In this document: piece by piece, positions 27,486 to 36,675 of the stretch
Layout: each line of letters opens with the position of its first letter
Numbering within the stretch: the stretch's first letter is position 1
Source: Afifellaceae bacterium
GTDB taxonomy: Bacteria; Pseudomonadota; Alphaproteobacteria; Rhizobiales; Afifellaceae
Length of the DNA stretch: 43,187 bases
Assembly (NCBI GenBank): GCA_028284625.1
Contig: JANQRH010000012.1
Coordinates: forward strand, 1-43,187
Direction: 5' to 3'
Position numbers and translations under genes: made by a program
The notes under the pieces: generated by a model
Databases searched by the model: none
Seen by the model: the letters and a program-made list of their open reading frames with translations, nothing else
Told to the model about the DNA's origin: nothing

Positions 27486-27511
27486 CGGGCGGCTCCTCAG
27501 TTCTCCGCCCG
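27486..27511 (-). other. Stem-loop in the rpsO-pnp spacer
   Basis: In the 170-bp space between rpsO and pnp, CGGGCGG (27486-27492) pairs with CCGCCCG (27505-27511) around a 12-base loop, about 15 bp past the rpsO stop. No U-run follows on the minus strand, so a simple terminator is unlikely. In E. coli this spacer holds RNase III and RNase E processing sites that control PNPase. A similar role here is inference. Confidence 0.45.
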
Positions 27512-27524
27512 TCGCGGAAACGCC

Positions 27525-27794
27525 TTAGCGGCGCAGCCCGAGCCGCGAAATGAGCGTCTGATAGCGCGCCGTATCTCTCGATTTCAGATAATCGAGCAGG
27601 CGCCGACGCTGGGAGACCAGCTTCAGCAAGCCGCGCCGCGAATGGTTGTCCTTCGCGTGGCTCTTGAAGTGTTCGGTCAGGTTGGAGATGCGCTCCGAAA
27701 GAATGGCGACCTGAACTTCGGCCGAACCGGTGTCACCCTCTTTCGTGGCGTATTCCTTAATAAGCTCTTGCTTGCGATCAGCAGTGATCGACAT
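27525..27794 (-). CDS. rpsO: 30S ribosomal protein S15
   Basis: The 89-residue protein binds the central domain of 16S rRNA and helps order platform assembly. The full family sequence is visible, including the [17 protein letters not shown] stretch, the [20 protein letters not shown] motif and the [13 protein letters not shown] end. It starts three bases after the truB stop, so it is likely read from the same long transcript. Confidence 0.97.
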   Translation of the reverse strand: MSITADRKQELIKEYATKEGDTGSAEVQVAILSERISNLTEHFKSHAKDNHSRRGLLKLVSQRRRLLDYLKSRDTARYQTLISRLGLRR

Positions 27795-27797
27795 CGT

Positions 27798-28763
27798 TTA
27801 TCCTCTAAAGCTTCCTTCTCCGGGCCGATCACGACCGTCGGACAAATTGAACACGCGCCTGGGATTGAAAGCGCCCTTGTCCACCTCGCCCAGCGCGACG
27901 GGTAACCCGCCGGAAATCGCATAGGCCGGTCCGGACATGACGGGCGCATCCCGTCCTCTCAAGATGACAGCCTGGCCTCTTCTGAGGCGGGCTGCATCTC
28001 GTTCGGTCATGGCAAGCGCCGGGATGCCGTCCAGCGCCGTCGCAACCGAAAGCAACGCCTCGCCGGCAAACCCGCCGGAAGGCCCCGCCTTATCGCGCAA
28101 GTCGCTGAGATTTTCCAGCGAAATCATCTCAGCCTCGCCGAACGGACCGACCGCCAGGCGGCGGAGCGCTACCACATGGCCATACGATCCAAGCCGCCGC
28201 CCCATGTCGCGCGCCAAGGCCCGCACATAGGCGCCCTTGCCGCATTCCGCCTCAAAGATTGCGTGATCCGGATCGGGGCACTCCACGAGATGCAGATTGT
28301 GAACGGCAATCTCGCGCGCCTCCAGCACCACCTCTTCCCCGTCGCGCGCCAGATCATAGGCACGCTCGCCGGAAATCTTGACGGCGGAGAAACGCGGCGG
28401 GACCTGCATGATGTTTCCGGTGAAATCCGGCAGGATCTCGCGAATTGCCGCCTCGTCGGGACGTTGATCGGAGGTCGCCACGGCATCGCTTTCCGCATCG
28501 TCCGTCGCCGTTTCCGCGCCCCAACGGACGGTGAAGCGATAGAGCTTGCGCCCATCCATGACATTGGCGACGGTCTTGGTCGCCTCGCCCAGCGCGATCG
28601 GCAGGCAGCCCGACGCCAGCGGATCAAGCGTGCCGGCATGCCCAGCCTTGGCGGCCTGAAAGAGCCGTTTCACACGCGCCACCGCCTCCGTGGAGGTCAT
28701 GCCGACCGGCTTGTCGAGAACGAGCCAGCCGTCGACCTTGCGGCCTTTAGCGCGCCGCGCCAT
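27798..28763 (-). CDS. truB: tRNA pseudouridine(55) synthase
   Basis: The 321-residue enzyme converts U55 of the tRNA T-loop to pseudouridine. Catalytic Asp47 is in GHAGTLDPLASG. The other family motifs are KPVGMTSTEAV, the Y-R-F-T-V-R-W-G strand and GKGAYVRALARDMG. A C-terminal extension reaches the RNA stem. Its ATG shares one base with the rbfA stop (TGATG), and it is followed closely by rpsO. Confidence 0.96.
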   Translation of the reverse strand: MARRAKGRKVDGWLVLDKPVGMTSTEAVARVKRLFQAAKAGHAGTLDPLASGCLPIALGEATKTVANVMDGRKLYRFTVRWGAETATDDAESDAVATSDQRPDEAAIREILPDFTGNIMQVPPRFSAVKISGERAYDLARDGEEVVLEAREIAVHNLHLVECPDPDHAIFEAECGKGAYVRALARDMGRRLGSYGHVVALRRLAVGPFGEAEMISLENLSDLRDKAGPSGGFAGEALLSVATALDGIPALAMTERDAARLRRGQAVILRGRDAPVMSGPAYAISGGLPVALGEVDKGAFNPRRVFNLSDGRDRPGEGSFRG

Positions 28764-29182
28764 CAATCGCCGCCTTCCGTCTTCGACGCACCGACAAGAT
28801 CGCGCGCCACCTCAGGCGACTTCAGCAGTTGATCGATACGGCTGTCATCGTCGAAGCGCGTGTCCAGTCGGAACTTCAGGTCGGGCATGTACTTCATCTG
28901 CTTCAGCGCCGGTGCGATACGGCCTCGCAGAAAACGAGCCTGCGCGTTGAGTTGATCGATCACCACGTCCGGCTCGTCGCTCGCGAGCGGCGCCACCAGC
29001 ACATTCGCATGCTTGAGATCGGCCGACATGCGCACTTCCGCAACGGAAAGAAGCACGCCATCGAAGGCGTTCCCAGCCTCACCACGAGCGAAGAGCTCCG
29101 CCAGCGCATGGCGCACCAGTTCGCCGACGCGCAACTGCCGCTGCGAAGGTTGGCCGGAACGTTGAGAAGCAAAGCGGGACAT
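28763..29182 (-). CDS. rbfA: Ribosome-binding factor A
   Basis: The 139-residue KH-like protein helps 16S 5'-end maturation in 30S assembly. The family's RVGELVRHALAELFARG start and VSEVRMSADLKHANVLV-type strand (here LLSVAEVRMSADLKHANVLV) are present. So is LRGRIAPALKQMKYMPDLKFRLDTRFDD. It has the short acidic tail usual in alphaproteobacteria. A 102-bp gap with no obvious terminator separates it from infB. Confidence 0.96.
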   Translation of the reverse strand: MSRFASQRSGQPSQRQLRVGELVRHALAELFARGEAGNAFDGVLLSVAEVRMSADLKHANVLVAPLASDEPDVVIDQLNAQARFLRGRIAPALKQMKYMPDLKFRLDTRFDDDSRIDQLLKSPEVARDLVGASKTEGGD

Positions 29183-29284
29183 CCGCCGATCACCAAAAGT
29201 CCATACGAATCTGAGTCTTATCGATACGGCCGGCGTCTCCGATAAGGCGGAGACGGCCCGACCCGCGTGGCGCGACCGACGCGT

Positions 29285-31825
29285 TTAAAGCGACCGCGCG
29301 ATTTCCTCCACGCGGTAGCACTCAATGACGTCACCGACGCGCATGTCCTCGTATTTCTCAAAGGCCATGCCGCATTCCTGCCCGCCGGGCACTTCGCGCA
29401 CCTCGTCCTTGAAACGCTTCAAGGTGGAGAGCTTGCCTTCGTGGATGACGACGTCGTCGCGGATGAGACGTACACCGGCGCCGCGCTCCACCTTGCCTTC
29501 CGTGACACGGCAGCCTGCCACCTTGCCGACCTTGGAGATGTTGAAGATCTCCAGGATTTCCGCGTTGCCCAGGAAGGTCTCGCGCCGCTCCGGCGACAAC
29601 AGCCCAGACATTGCCTGTTTAATGTCATCCACCAGGTCGTAGATGATGTTGTAGTAGCGAATCTCGATGCCTTCGCGCTCCGCTGCATTGCGTGCCTGCG
29701 AATTGGCGCGAACGTTGAAGCCGAGGATCGCCGCCTCGGAGGCGGAAGCGAGGCTCACGTCGGATTCGGTGATGCCGCCCACGCCGGCATGCATGATCTG
29801 CGCGGCGACCTCGTCGGTGCCGAGCTTGTCGAGCGCCTGCACGATCGCTTCCACCGAGCCCTGCACGTCGCCCTTGATGAGGATGGGGAAGAGCTGCTTG
29901 CCCTGCACCTGCAGGCGGCTCATCATCTGCTCCAGCGAGCCACGCGCGCCGGCGGCCGACGCCGCCATCTGCTCGCGACGCAGGTTCTGCCGGTATTCGG
30001 TGACTTCGCGGGCGCGCGCTTCGGTCTCAACCACGCCAAGCCGATCGCCGGCCTCCGGCGTCGCCTGAAAGCCAAGCACCTCAGCCGGCGTCGAAGGGCC
30101 GGCTTCACGCACCTGTTCGCCGAGGTCGTCGATCAACGCCCTGACGCGGCCCCACTCGGCCCCGGCAACGACAATGTCGCCGACGTGAAGCGTGCCGCGC
30201 TGCACCAGGACTGTGGCGACCGGACCGCGTCCGCGATCGAGCTGCGCCTCCACCACGATGCCTTCGGCCGGACGCTCCGGATTGGCCTGCAGGTTGAGAA
30301 TCTCCGATTGCAGAAGAATGGCTTCAAGCAGCTTGTCGAGGTTGGTCTGTTTGAGCGCGGAGACCTCCACCTCAAGCGTCTCGCCGCCCATCGATTCCAC
30401 GACGATCTCGTGCTGCAGCAATTCGGTGCGCACCTTGTTGGGATCGGCGCCGGCGACATCGATCTTGTTGATCGCTACGATCAGCGGCACGCCCGCGGCG
30501 CGCGCGTGATTAATGGATTCCACCGTCTGCGGCATGACCCCGTCATCGGCGGCAACGACCAGAATGGCGATGTCGGTCGCCTGCGCGCCGCGTGCCCGCA
30601 TGGCGGTGAACGCCTCGTGACCCGGCGTGTCGATGAACGAGATCTTCTGTCCGTTCTGCTCAACCTGATAGGCGCCGATATGCTGGGTGATGCCGCCGGC
30701 TTCGGTCGACACGACATTGGCGGCGCGGATGGCGTCGAGCAGCGACGTCTTGCCGTGATCGACATGACCCATGATGGTCACCACCGGCGGACGCGGCTGG
30801 AGTGTCTCCGGCGCGTCGGGCCGGTCGAACAGACCCTCCTCCACGTCGGACGCGGCGACGCGGCGCACATTGTGGCCCATCTCCTCGGCCACGAGTTGCG
30901 CGGTGTCGGCATCCAGCACGTCGGTGATCTTGACCATCTGGCCGGATTTCATGAGGAGCCGAATGACATCGACCGCGCGCTCCGCCATGCGGTTGGCGAG
31001 CTCCTGCACGGTGATCGCCTCCGGGATCACCACGTCGCGGACGATCTTCTCCTGCGGCGGCGAGAAGCCGTGAAGCTGACGCTTCTCCTTCTCCCGCCGG
31101 CGGCGCACTGAGGCGAGCGAGCGCTCCCGCTCGTCCGCCGCATCGAGCGCGTTGGTGACGGTCAGACGGCCGCGTCGCCGTTCGCCGGGCGCCGCTTTGG
31201 TGCGCGTCGGCTTGGGCAGTTCAACGCGGCGCTGCCGCAGGCGCGCATCCGCCGCAGCCGGCGTCGCCGGCCGCTGTTCCGCCGGCTTCTCTTCCTCACC
31301 GAGCCGCCGACGTGCCTCTTCCTCAGAGCGCCGGCGCGCCTCGTCTTCAGCCTGCTTGCGGGCTTCCTCTTCCGCCTGACGACGTTCTGCCTCCTCGCGC
31401 TCGCGGGCCTGCTGCACTTCTTCCTCAGCACGGCGGACCGCCTCAACCTCTGCTTGGCGACGTTCCTCCGCCTCGCGAACCCGCGCTTCGCTGAGCGCCT
31501 GCTTGCGTGCGTCCTGTTCCTCGTCGGTGAGGGTGCGCAGCACCATGCCGGCGCCGCGCGACCGCCCGGTCTGTTGCGGCGCCTGCTCCTCCGCCGGCTT
31601 GCGACGCGCCGTCGTGCGCGCGTGCGGGGCTTCCGCCTTGGGCTCCTCCGCCGGCGCGGCCGCATCGGCGCCGGGGCTGGTCACGCGGCGACGCTTCTTC
31701 TCCACCACCACGGCCTTGGTCCGGCCGCCGGAGAAGCTCTGGCGCACGGTGTCGGTATCGCGCTTCAGCGACAGCGTCTTGCGCCCGACGCGCAGCGTCT
31801 TGTCCTTACTGGTCGTATCACTCAT
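29285..31825 (-). CDS. infB: Translation initiation factor IF-2
   Basis: The 846-residue GTPase brings initiator tRNA to the 30S subunit. The first 280 or so residues are low-complexity. They include an Arg-rich part and a long Glu/Ala/Arg coiled-coil run (about 100-200), typical of alphaproteobacterial IF-2. The G domain starts near 345, with GHVDHGKT at 353-360, DTPGHEAFT, and NKID. Domains II to IV follow, with VFNIS-type and [19 protein letters not shown] motifs. Its ATG lies 8 bp inside the end of the ylxR-like gene. Confidence 0.97.
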   Translation of the reverse strand: MSDTTSKDKTLRVGRKTLSLKRDTDTVRQSFSGGRTKAVVVEKKRRRVTSPGADAAAPAEEPKAEAPHARTTARRKPAEEQAPQQTGRSRGAGMVLRTLTDEEQDARKQALSEARVREAEERRQAEVEAVRRAEEEVQQAREREEAERRQAEEEARKQAEDEARRRSEEEARRRLGEEEKPAEQRPATPAAADARLRQRRVELPKPTRTKAAPGERRRGRLTVTNALDAADERERSLASVRRRREKEKRQLHGFSPPQEKIVRDVVIPEAITVQELANRMAERAVDVIRLLMKSGQMVKITDVLDADTAQLVAEEMGHNVRRVAASDVEEGLFDRPDAPETLQPRPPVVTIMGHVDHGKTSLLDAIRAANVVSTEAGGITQHIGAYQVEQNGQKISFIDTPGHEAFTAMRARGAQATDIAILVVAADDGVMPQTVESINHARAAGVPLIVAINKIDVAGADPNKVRTELLQHEIVVESMGGETLEVEVSALKQTNLDKLLEAILLQSEILNLQANPERPAEGIVVEAQLDRGRGPVATVLVQRGTLHVGDIVVAGAEWGRVRALIDDLGEQVREAGPSTPAEVLGFQATPEAGDRLGVVETEARAREVTEYRQNLRREQMAASAAGARGSLEQMMSRLQVQGKQLFPILIKGDVQGSVEAIVQALDKLGTDEVAAQIMHAGVGGITESDVSLASASEAAILGFNVRANSQARNAAEREGIEIRYYNIIYDLVDDIKQAMSGLLSPERRETFLGNAEILEIFNISKVGKVAGCRVTEGKVERGAGVRLIRDDVVIHEGKLSTLKRFKDEVREVPGGQECGMAFEKYEDMRVGDVIECYRVEEIARSL

Positions 31826-32501
31826 TCATCAATTCCCGCGGCGCGGCCGCTTCGATCCCCGTGACGGCGCCATCGGCGCTGTCATAGATGTGCAGGCGGT
31901 TGGCCGCCTCCACGAAACTTCTGCCAGCCGGGCCCTGGAGCACGGCAGCATGTATCACATCCGCGCGTCCGATTGCCAAACCCAATTCCTCTGAAGCAAA
32001 AAGACGGATAACGGGCACCGGCACCTGGTCGCCATGGCGCCGGCGGAGAGCCTGGCCGATCTTGCGCTGCCCATCCTCCGCCGCATCGGACGCAATGAGC
32101 ACGGCCGCCAGCTCCTGGCGCCCGATCGCCGCCTCGGTCTTGGCGAAACCAGCGACCACGCCGCCGGCCCGGCGAGCAAGGCCGAGCCTCCCGAGCGCCG
32201 CCTCCCTGAGCCGCGTGGCGACCTGGGCCGCTAGATCGGCGGGCGGCTTGACGGGCTGCTTCAAGGCCCGCTGGAACACGTTGCGCTTCACCGCCTCCGC
32301 CACCAAGCCGCGCTCTGCCGTGAGCCACATGCCGCGACCCGGCAGCCTTGCCTTCAAATCGGCCAGGACCGCCCCGTCCGGCGCCGCGACAAAGCGGATC
32401 AGCTGGCGCTCCGGACGCACCTCGCGTGTGACCGCGCACATGCGTGTGCGGCCTTCGCGGCGCCTGCTTCCGGCGCTGATCTCCGCAGCAATGACCGTCA
32501 A
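31818..32501 (-). CDS. YlxR (DUF448) RNA-binding protein with L7Ae-like half
   Basis: The 227-residue protein combines an N-terminal DUF448 domain (about 15-90) with a C-terminal ribosomal L7Ae-like fold (about 100-190). The first half contains [18 protein letters not shown] and [10 protein letters not shown], and the second contains [17 protein letters not shown]. This fusion is the usual form between nusA and infB in alphaproteobacteria. It probably binds RNA during transcription or ribosome assembly. The start is TTG 32501, overlapping the nusA stop (TTGA), with AGGAGG ten bases upstream. Confidence 0.85.
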   Translation of the reverse strand: MTVIAAEISAGSRRREGRTRMCAVTREVRPERQLIRFVAAPDGAVLADLKARLPGRGMWLTAERGLVAEAVKRNVFQRALKQPVKPPADLAAQVATRLREAALGRLGLARRAGGVVAGFAKTEAAIGRQELAAVLIASDAAEDGQRKIGQALRRRHGDQVPVPVIRLFASEELGLAIGRADVIHAAVLQGPAGRSFVEAANRLHIYDSADGAVTGIEAAAPRELMNE

Positions 32502-34111
32502 ACGGCAGCCGCCTCCTCTTCGCCTTCAGCCGTCTCTTCGTCTTCCGCCGGCGGGGCCAGATCGGCTTCGGTAACGATGCCGGCCTTCAGCCGCGCCGCC
32601 ATGACGATGTCCTCCGCCTCTTGGCGGGACACCTCAAAGCCCGACAGCGCGCCGTCATAGCGCACGCTCTCGCCGTCCTTGCGCTCCACCCAGCCGACGA
32701 GATCGTCGGTGGCGCAATAGGCAAGGTCCTCCAGCGTCTTGATGTCCTCTTTGCCGAGCGCAACCATCATCGCCGTCGTGATGCCGGGGATCTCCCGCAC
32801 TTCGTCGGCGACGCCAAGCTTCTTGCGCTCCTCGTCCTGCTCCGCCTCCAACTTCTCCAGATATTCGCGCGCTCGCGTCTGAAGCTCCTCCGCGGTCTCC
32901 TCGTCGAAGCCTTCGATGGACGCCACTTCGTCAAGCTCGACAAACGCGACATCGTCGATCGTGGCAAAGCCCTCCGACGCCAAGAGCTGGCCGACCATCT
33001 CGTCGACGTCGAGCGCTTCCACGAAGAGCTGCGTGCGATCCTGGAACTCCTTCTGGCGGCGCTCCGATTCCTCGTCCTCCGTCAGGATGTCGATGTCCCA
33101 GCCGGTAAGCTGCGAGGCGAGCCGCACATTCTGGCCGCGGCGGCCAATCGCCAGCGATAATTGGTCATCCGGCACCACGACTTCGATGCGCTCCGCATCC
33201 TCGTCGAGCACCACCTTGGCGACCTCAGCCGGCTGCAGCGAGTTGACGATGAACGTCGCCGCGTCGTGGTTCCATGGGATGATATCGATGCGCTCGCCGG
33301 CAAGCTCGCCGACCACGGCCTGCACGCGGCTGCCGCGCATGCCGACGCACGCGCCGACCGGATCGATGGACGTGTCGCGCGACACGACCGCGATCTTGGC
33401 GCGGCTGCCCGGGTCGCGCGCCACCGATTTGATCTCGATGATGCCGTCGTAGATTTCCGGCACTTCCATGGTGAAGAGCTTGGCCATGAATTGCGGATGC
33501 GTGCGCGACAAAAAGATCTGCGGTCCGCGCTGCTCGCGACGAACATCGTAGACATAGGCACGCACGCGATCGCCGTAGCGGAAGGTCTCGCGCGGGATCA
33601 TCTCGTCGCGGCGGATGATCGCCTCGCCGCGCCCGAGATCGACGACGACATTGCCGTATTCGACCCGCTTCACGGTGCCGTTGACGATCTCGCCGATGCG
33701 ATCCTTGTAATCCTCGTATTGCCGGTCGCGCTCCGCCTCGCGCACCTTCTGCATGATGACCTGCTTGGCCGATTGGGCGGCGATCCGGCCGTATTCCAAC
33801 GGCGGCAGCGGCTCGGAGATGAAATCGCCGACCTGCGCGGCGGGATTGCGCAGTCGCGCATCCTCCACAGTGATCTGCGCGGCCGGCTCGTCCACGACCT
33901 CCACGACTTCCAGCAGACGCTGCAGGCGGATGTCGCCGGTCTTCTCATCGATCTCCGCGCGGACATCCGTCTCCACGCCGTAGCGCGACTTCGCCGCCTT
34001 CTGGATAGCGTCCTCCATGGCGGTGATGACGATCGTTCGATCGATCGACTTCTCACGCGCCACCGCATCGGCGATCTGCAGAAGTTCCAGCCTGTTTGCA
34101 CTGACAGCCAT
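32498..34111 (-). CDS. nusA: Transcription termination/antitermination factor NusA
   Basis: The 537-residue protein binds RNA polymerase and nascent RNA. The order of parts is an N-terminal polymerase-binding domain (1-130), S1 (138-202), and two KH domains (GMRGSRV at 257-263, [12 protein letters not shown] at 321-332). Two C-terminal acidic repeats with helix-hairpin-helix character follow, then a Glu-rich tail. ATG 34111 gives the conserved [18 protein letters not shown] start. The 30 codons open upstream are not conserved. It lies 25 bp after rimP. Confidence 0.96.
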   Translation of the reverse strand: MAVSANRLELLQIADAVAREKSIDRTIVITAMEDAIQKAAKSRYGVETDVRAEIDEKTGDIRLQRLLEVVEVVDEPAAQITVEDARLRNPAAQVGDFISEPLPPLEYGRIAAQSAKQVIMQKVREAERDRQYEDYKDRIGEIVNGTVKRVEYGNVVVDLGRGEAIIRRDEMIPRETFRYGDRVRAYVYDVRREQRGPQIFLSRTHPQFMAKLFTMEVPEIYDGIIEIKSVARDPGSRAKIAVVSRDTSIDPVGACVGMRGSRVQAVVGELAGERIDIIPWNHDAATFIVNSLQPAEVAKVVLDEDAERIEVVVPDDQLSLAIGRRGQNVRLASQLTGWDIDILTEDEESERRQKEFQDRTQLFVEALDVDEMVGQLLASEGFATIDDVAFVELDEVASIEGFDEETAEELQTRAREYLEKLEAEQDEERKKLGVADEVREIPGITTAMMVALGKEDIKTLEDLAYCATDDLVGWVERKDGESVRYDGALSGFEVSRQEAEDIVMAARLKAGIVTEADLAPPAEDEETAEGEEEAAAV

Positions 34112-34136
34112 TTGCCTCAGCTCCGTTGACGTAAGT

Positions 34137-34685
34137 TCATTGCGTGTCCGATCCGTTCTCTTGCGCGGCACTTGTCCGCGTCGGCGACTTGATGAGCGCA
34201 TCGCTCAAAACCAGCTTGGCCTCCGCGATCGCCTCAACCGGCAACCACACATCGTCGTCTGCGCCGTCGATCAACCGGATGCCGGCGGTGCCGTCGCGCA
34301 CGCCGAGGAGAACCCCGCGGAAGCGCTTGCGCCCGTCGATGGCCTGCTCCGCCTCGATCTTTGCCTCGTAGCCCGCCCAGGTCTCAAAATCCTTGGCGCG
34401 CGTCAGCGGGCGGTCGATGCCCGGTGATGATATTTCCAGATGGTATTCCCGGTTGATCGGATCGGCCACATCCATGGCAGGCGAGATGTCGCGCGACAGC
34501 CGTTCGCAATCATCCACGCTCATCGTGCCGTCGGGCCGCTCCGCCATGATCTGCACGGTCATGCCGTTCAGTCCGGAGACCTTGACGCGCACCAGCTCGT
34601 AGCCGAGATCGACGGCGATCGGCTCCACGATATGGGCGATACGGGCTTCCAGCCCACTTTCACGCGTCACACGCGGTGTGGTCAT
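34137..34685 (-). CDS. rimP: Ribosome maturation factor RimP
   Basis: The 182-residue protein assists 30S maturation. It has the N-terminal alpha/beta part with LGYELVRVKVSG and VDDCERLSRDISPAMDVADPI, then the ISSPGIDRPL signature. A C-terminal SH3-like part (about 95-165) follows, with an extended polar tail. ATG 34685 is preceded by GAGGGG. It is the first gene of the block that runs to pnp. A terminator-like hairpin lies 84 bp upstream. Confidence 0.95.
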   Translation of the reverse strand: MTTPRVTRESGLEARIAHIVEPIAVDLGYELVRVKVSGLNGMTVQIMAERPDGTMSVDDCERLSRDISPAMDVADPINREYHLEISSPGIDRPLTRAKDFETWAGYEAKIEAEQAIDGRKRFRGVLLGVRDGTAGIRLIDGADDDVWLPVEAIAEAKLVLSDALIKSPTRTSAAQENGSDTQ

Positions 34686-34768
34686 TAACCCCTCGTTCGG
34701 TCCCGGTCGTCGTTCCGACCCGCTTGGATGCCCCGGCAGGCCGGTCCGCCTTGTTCCTCTCGACCAAT

Positions 34769-34798
34769 AAAAAAGAGCGGGCCCCGCAGGACCCACCC
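34769..34798 (-). terminator. Terminator-like hairpin ahead of rimP
   Basis: On the minus strand GGGTCC pairs with GGGCCC around TGCG, with one G-U pair. The stem can extend outward by about four weaker pairs, and six U residues follow (34769-34774). It lies downstream of the 108-residue gene and upstream of rimP. It may end the sppA-to-108-residue transcript, act as an attenuator of the rimP operon, or do both. Confidence 0.7.
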
Positions 34799-34826
34799 TC
34801 GATTGAACTTCGAGATGTGTTCAGCC

Positions 34827-34855
34827 GATATAGTCCCGCGCCTGCCGGGATTCAA
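34827..34855 (-). promoter_or_regulatory. Candidate promoter upstream of the rimP leader
   Basis: On the minus strand TTGAAT (34850-34855) and TATATC (34827-34832) are 17 bp apart. The wider pattern CTTG-N18-ACTATATCGG also differs by only one base from the alphaproteobacterial RpoH pattern CTTG-N17/18-CYTATNTNNG. Transcripts would begin near 34820 and meet the hairpin at 34769-34798 within about 25 nt, before reaching rimP at 34685. Confidence 0.5.
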
Positions 34856-34868
34856 GCCATTTCGGCCG

Positions 34869-35195
34869 TCAGATGAGCACCTTGAAGGCTGTCGTCACCA
34901 CCGCACCGGTGAGTTTCCTTCGGAACTCCGCCGCCCGCTGCGTCGCGATCCCCGCCTGCAGCAGCGCGTTCAGCTTGGCCAGGTCCTGCTGCGAGCGCAC
35001 CAGATCGGCGAACTCGTCGCGCGTCAGGTCGCCCTGCGCCAAGAGCCGCGCCCAGCGCTCTAGCTTCTCGCGGCTCTGATCGACGAAAGCGGCGGCCACC
35101 GCCCGCGCCTCCTCCGCATTCCCGTGGAAGAGCTCGCGGGCAAGCTCAGCCGCCTCGCCCAGAACCTCCTCGCGGAACGCGTCGAACGCGCTCAT
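34869..35195 (-). CDS. Small helical protein of unknown function (108 residues)
   Basis: I do not recognise this protein. It has no signal peptide and reads as two or three amphipathic helices rich in Ala, Glu, Arg and Leu (about 5-55 and 60-95). The C-terminus is hydrophobic (LTGAVVTTAFKVLI). ATG 35195 overlaps the stop of the upstream lipoprotein as ATGA, so the two are translated together. The frame open beyond 35195 is the shadow of that lipoprotein. It might sit in the cytoplasm or touch the membrane by its last 12 residues. Confidence 0.65.
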   Translation of the reverse strand: MSAFDAFREEVLGEAAELARELFHGNAEEARAVAAAFVDQSREKLERWARLLAQGDLTRDEFADLVRSQQDLAKLNALLQAGIATQRAAEFRRKLTGAVVTTAFKVLI

Positions 35196-35662
35196 TGCGC
35201 CGCACCCGTGGAGCATTGAACCGGCTGCAGCTTCGCCCGTTCCAAGCACAGGATGTAGTCGTAGCCGGCCGCGACCTGGCCGATCATCTCCTCGCGGAAG
35301 GCCTTGTTGACCGTTCCCTTCTCCTTCCACCGTTTGGCGAAGCCGCCATAAAGCGCACCGTCCGGATTCTTCAGGACGGCCCATTGCTGAACGATGAGCT
35401 GATTGTCAGGCATTGTCGCCGCAGCAGCTGAAGCCTGCTCGATTCTGAGCGTCAGCGCTTCGACGTCGGAGGCATGGCGCGAATAACGCTGGCCGGATTG
35501 CTCCATCAGGTTTCGCGTTTCGACCTTCAGCTCCGCCGTCCGCTGCACGGCCGTCGGATCGTATTGAGGAAGTCCCCGTGTCGCCGTTTGGCACGCCGAC
35601 ACGACCATGGCGACCGCCAGGAGAAACCCCAGCGACACCGACATACGCATGGTCCTCGTCAT
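35192..35662 (-). CDS. Predicted lipoprotein, paralogue of the gene at 35761-36309
   Basis: The 156-residue protein has a basic N-terminus (MTRTMRMS) and a hydrophobic core. The lipobox VSAC is cut before Cys24, so it should be anchored in a membrane facing the periplasm. The mature part is helical and contains YDPTAVQRTAELK, WAVLKNPDGALYGGFAKRW and YDYILCLERAK. The same blocks occur in the upstream neighbour in the same order. ATG 35662 follows CAGGAGAGG. No family name comes to mind, and the function is unknown. Confidence 0.75.
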   Translation of the reverse strand: MTRTMRMSVSLGFLLAVAMVVSACQTATRGLPQYDPTAVQRTAELKVETRNLMEQSGQRYSRHASDVEALTLRIEQASAAAATMPDNQLIVQQWAVLKNPDGALYGGFAKRWKEKGTVNKAFREEMIGQVAAGYDYILCLERAKLQPVQCSTGAAQ

Positions 35663-35760
35663 AACAACCGCCTCTCCTGAAGCGGGAGTTTCCGACAATT
35701 TCAGCGTGTTGCCAAGCTCCGCGGGATAGCGGTCCGCGGGTGGACGCAAGACCTGAAAAA

Positions 35761-36309
35761 CTAAGCCGGCGGCGAAGCCTCTTCCGCCGTGGCGGGCGAC
35801 GCGGCGGAATCGGGCGCCGCATCGGGCGACGTGCAGCGCCCGGCCTTTGTGCGCTTTGCCGCCTCTAGGCAGAGAATGTAGTCGAAACGCGCCGTGAGCC
35901 GACCAGTCGCCGCCTGACGCGATGCTTCATCGATCCGGCTGGCCGCCCGCCAGCGGTTGACAAAGCCCGCATAGAGGTCGCGGCCGGAATCCTTCATGGC
36001 CGCCCATTCGGCGGCGATCGCCTCATTGTCTGCTGCGGCGGCGGAAAGCTCATAGGCCTGTTCGAGCTTAGTGTTGGTCGCCTGGACGCTTTCGGCGTGT
36101 CGCCCGTAGGGTTCGCCGGAGATGGCCACCAGCCCAAGCGCTTCCGATTTCAGCTCCACTGCCCGCTGATGCGCTTCCGGATCGAAATTGTAGGTCTTTT
36201 CCTTCGACGAGCGGCAGGCCGAGCTTCCCACCGCCACCGCCGCGACGAGACCAAGTGTGAAGACAATACGTACGACGTTCATCGAGGATACGCTCATGCC
36301 GCGTAGCAA
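35761..36309 (-). CDS. Predicted lipoprotein, paralogue of the gene at 35192-35662
   Basis: The 182-residue protein has a signal sequence ending in the lipobox-like SSAC (Cys32 from the TTG start). The mature part is helical, with the blocks FDPEAHQRAVELK, WAAMKDSGRDLYAGFVNRW and FDYILCLEAAK shared with the downstream copy. A Pro/Ala/Ser-rich tail of about 25 residues follows that the other copy lacks. TTG 36309 comes directly after the lapA stop (TGATTG), with AAGGGGG five bases upstream. ATG 36297 or 36282 are alternatives that keep the lipobox. Function is unknown. Confidence 0.75.
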   Translation of the reverse strand: MLRGMSVSSMNVVRIVFTLGLVAAVAVGSSACRSSKEKTYNFDPEAHQRAVELKSEALGLVAISGEPYGRHAESVQATNTKLEQAYELSAAAADNEAIAAEWAAMKDSGRDLYAGFVNRWRAASRIDEASRQAATGRLTARFDYILCLEAAKRTKAGRCTSPDAAPDSAASPATAEEASPPA

Positions 36310-36675
36310 TCAGCCCCCTTCGGGGCGCGGCAGGAAGCCGGCCGCCGGTTCCGGATGGTTGCGCGCCACTTCGCGCTCCGACGTCTCGGCGCGCGCCTGC
36401 CACCGAGCCGCTTCCGAGCGCTGCTCGCGCGCTCGTTTCCGATGCTTGCGCTGGCCGCGCCACGCCACCAGCCCGCCAACGACCGCACCGGCGGCGAAAA
36501 CCACAAAACAGACCTGATAGAGCGCTAAATCGGCTTTCAGCACCGGATCGTCGGCGTCGAACGGATTAAGATGAACGGTGACGGAATGATCGTTGGCAAC
36601 AGCCAGAAGCACCACGACTATCAGCACCGGCAGCAGGATGATCCATTTCAGAATGGTGCCCAACCTGCCGATCAA
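36310..36675 (-). CDS. lapA: LapA-domain (DUF1049) inner membrane protein
   Basis: The 121-residue protein has two membrane helices (about 9-28 and 52-70) and the [12 protein letters not shown] linker typical of LapA. A basic, coiled-coil-like cytoplasmic tail ([20 protein letters not shown]) follows. LapA-like proteins take part in lipopolysaccharide assembly control in enteric bacteria. The TTG start at 36675 overlaps the ihfB stop (TTGA), with GGAGG five bases before it. The order sppA-ihfB-lapA is shared by many Hyphomicrobiales. Confidence 0.8.
   Translation of the reverse strand: MIGRLGTILKWIILLPVLIVVVLLAVANDHSVTVHLNPFDADDPVLKADLALYQVCFVVFAAGAVVGGLVAWRGQRKHRKRAREQRSEAARWQARAETSEREVARNHPEPAAGFLPRPEGG

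Noticed and set aside
29267-31111. 614-residue open frame on the plus strand opposite infB
   Set aside because: It mirrors the codon pattern of infB, has no recognisable domain and is rich in His, Asp and Arg, as expected of an antisense frame in GC-rich DNA.
34797-34868. tRNA or other known structured RNA ahead of rimP
   Set aside because: No cloverleaf or anticodon arm can be folded. Only a promoter-like pair and the terminator hairpin are visible.
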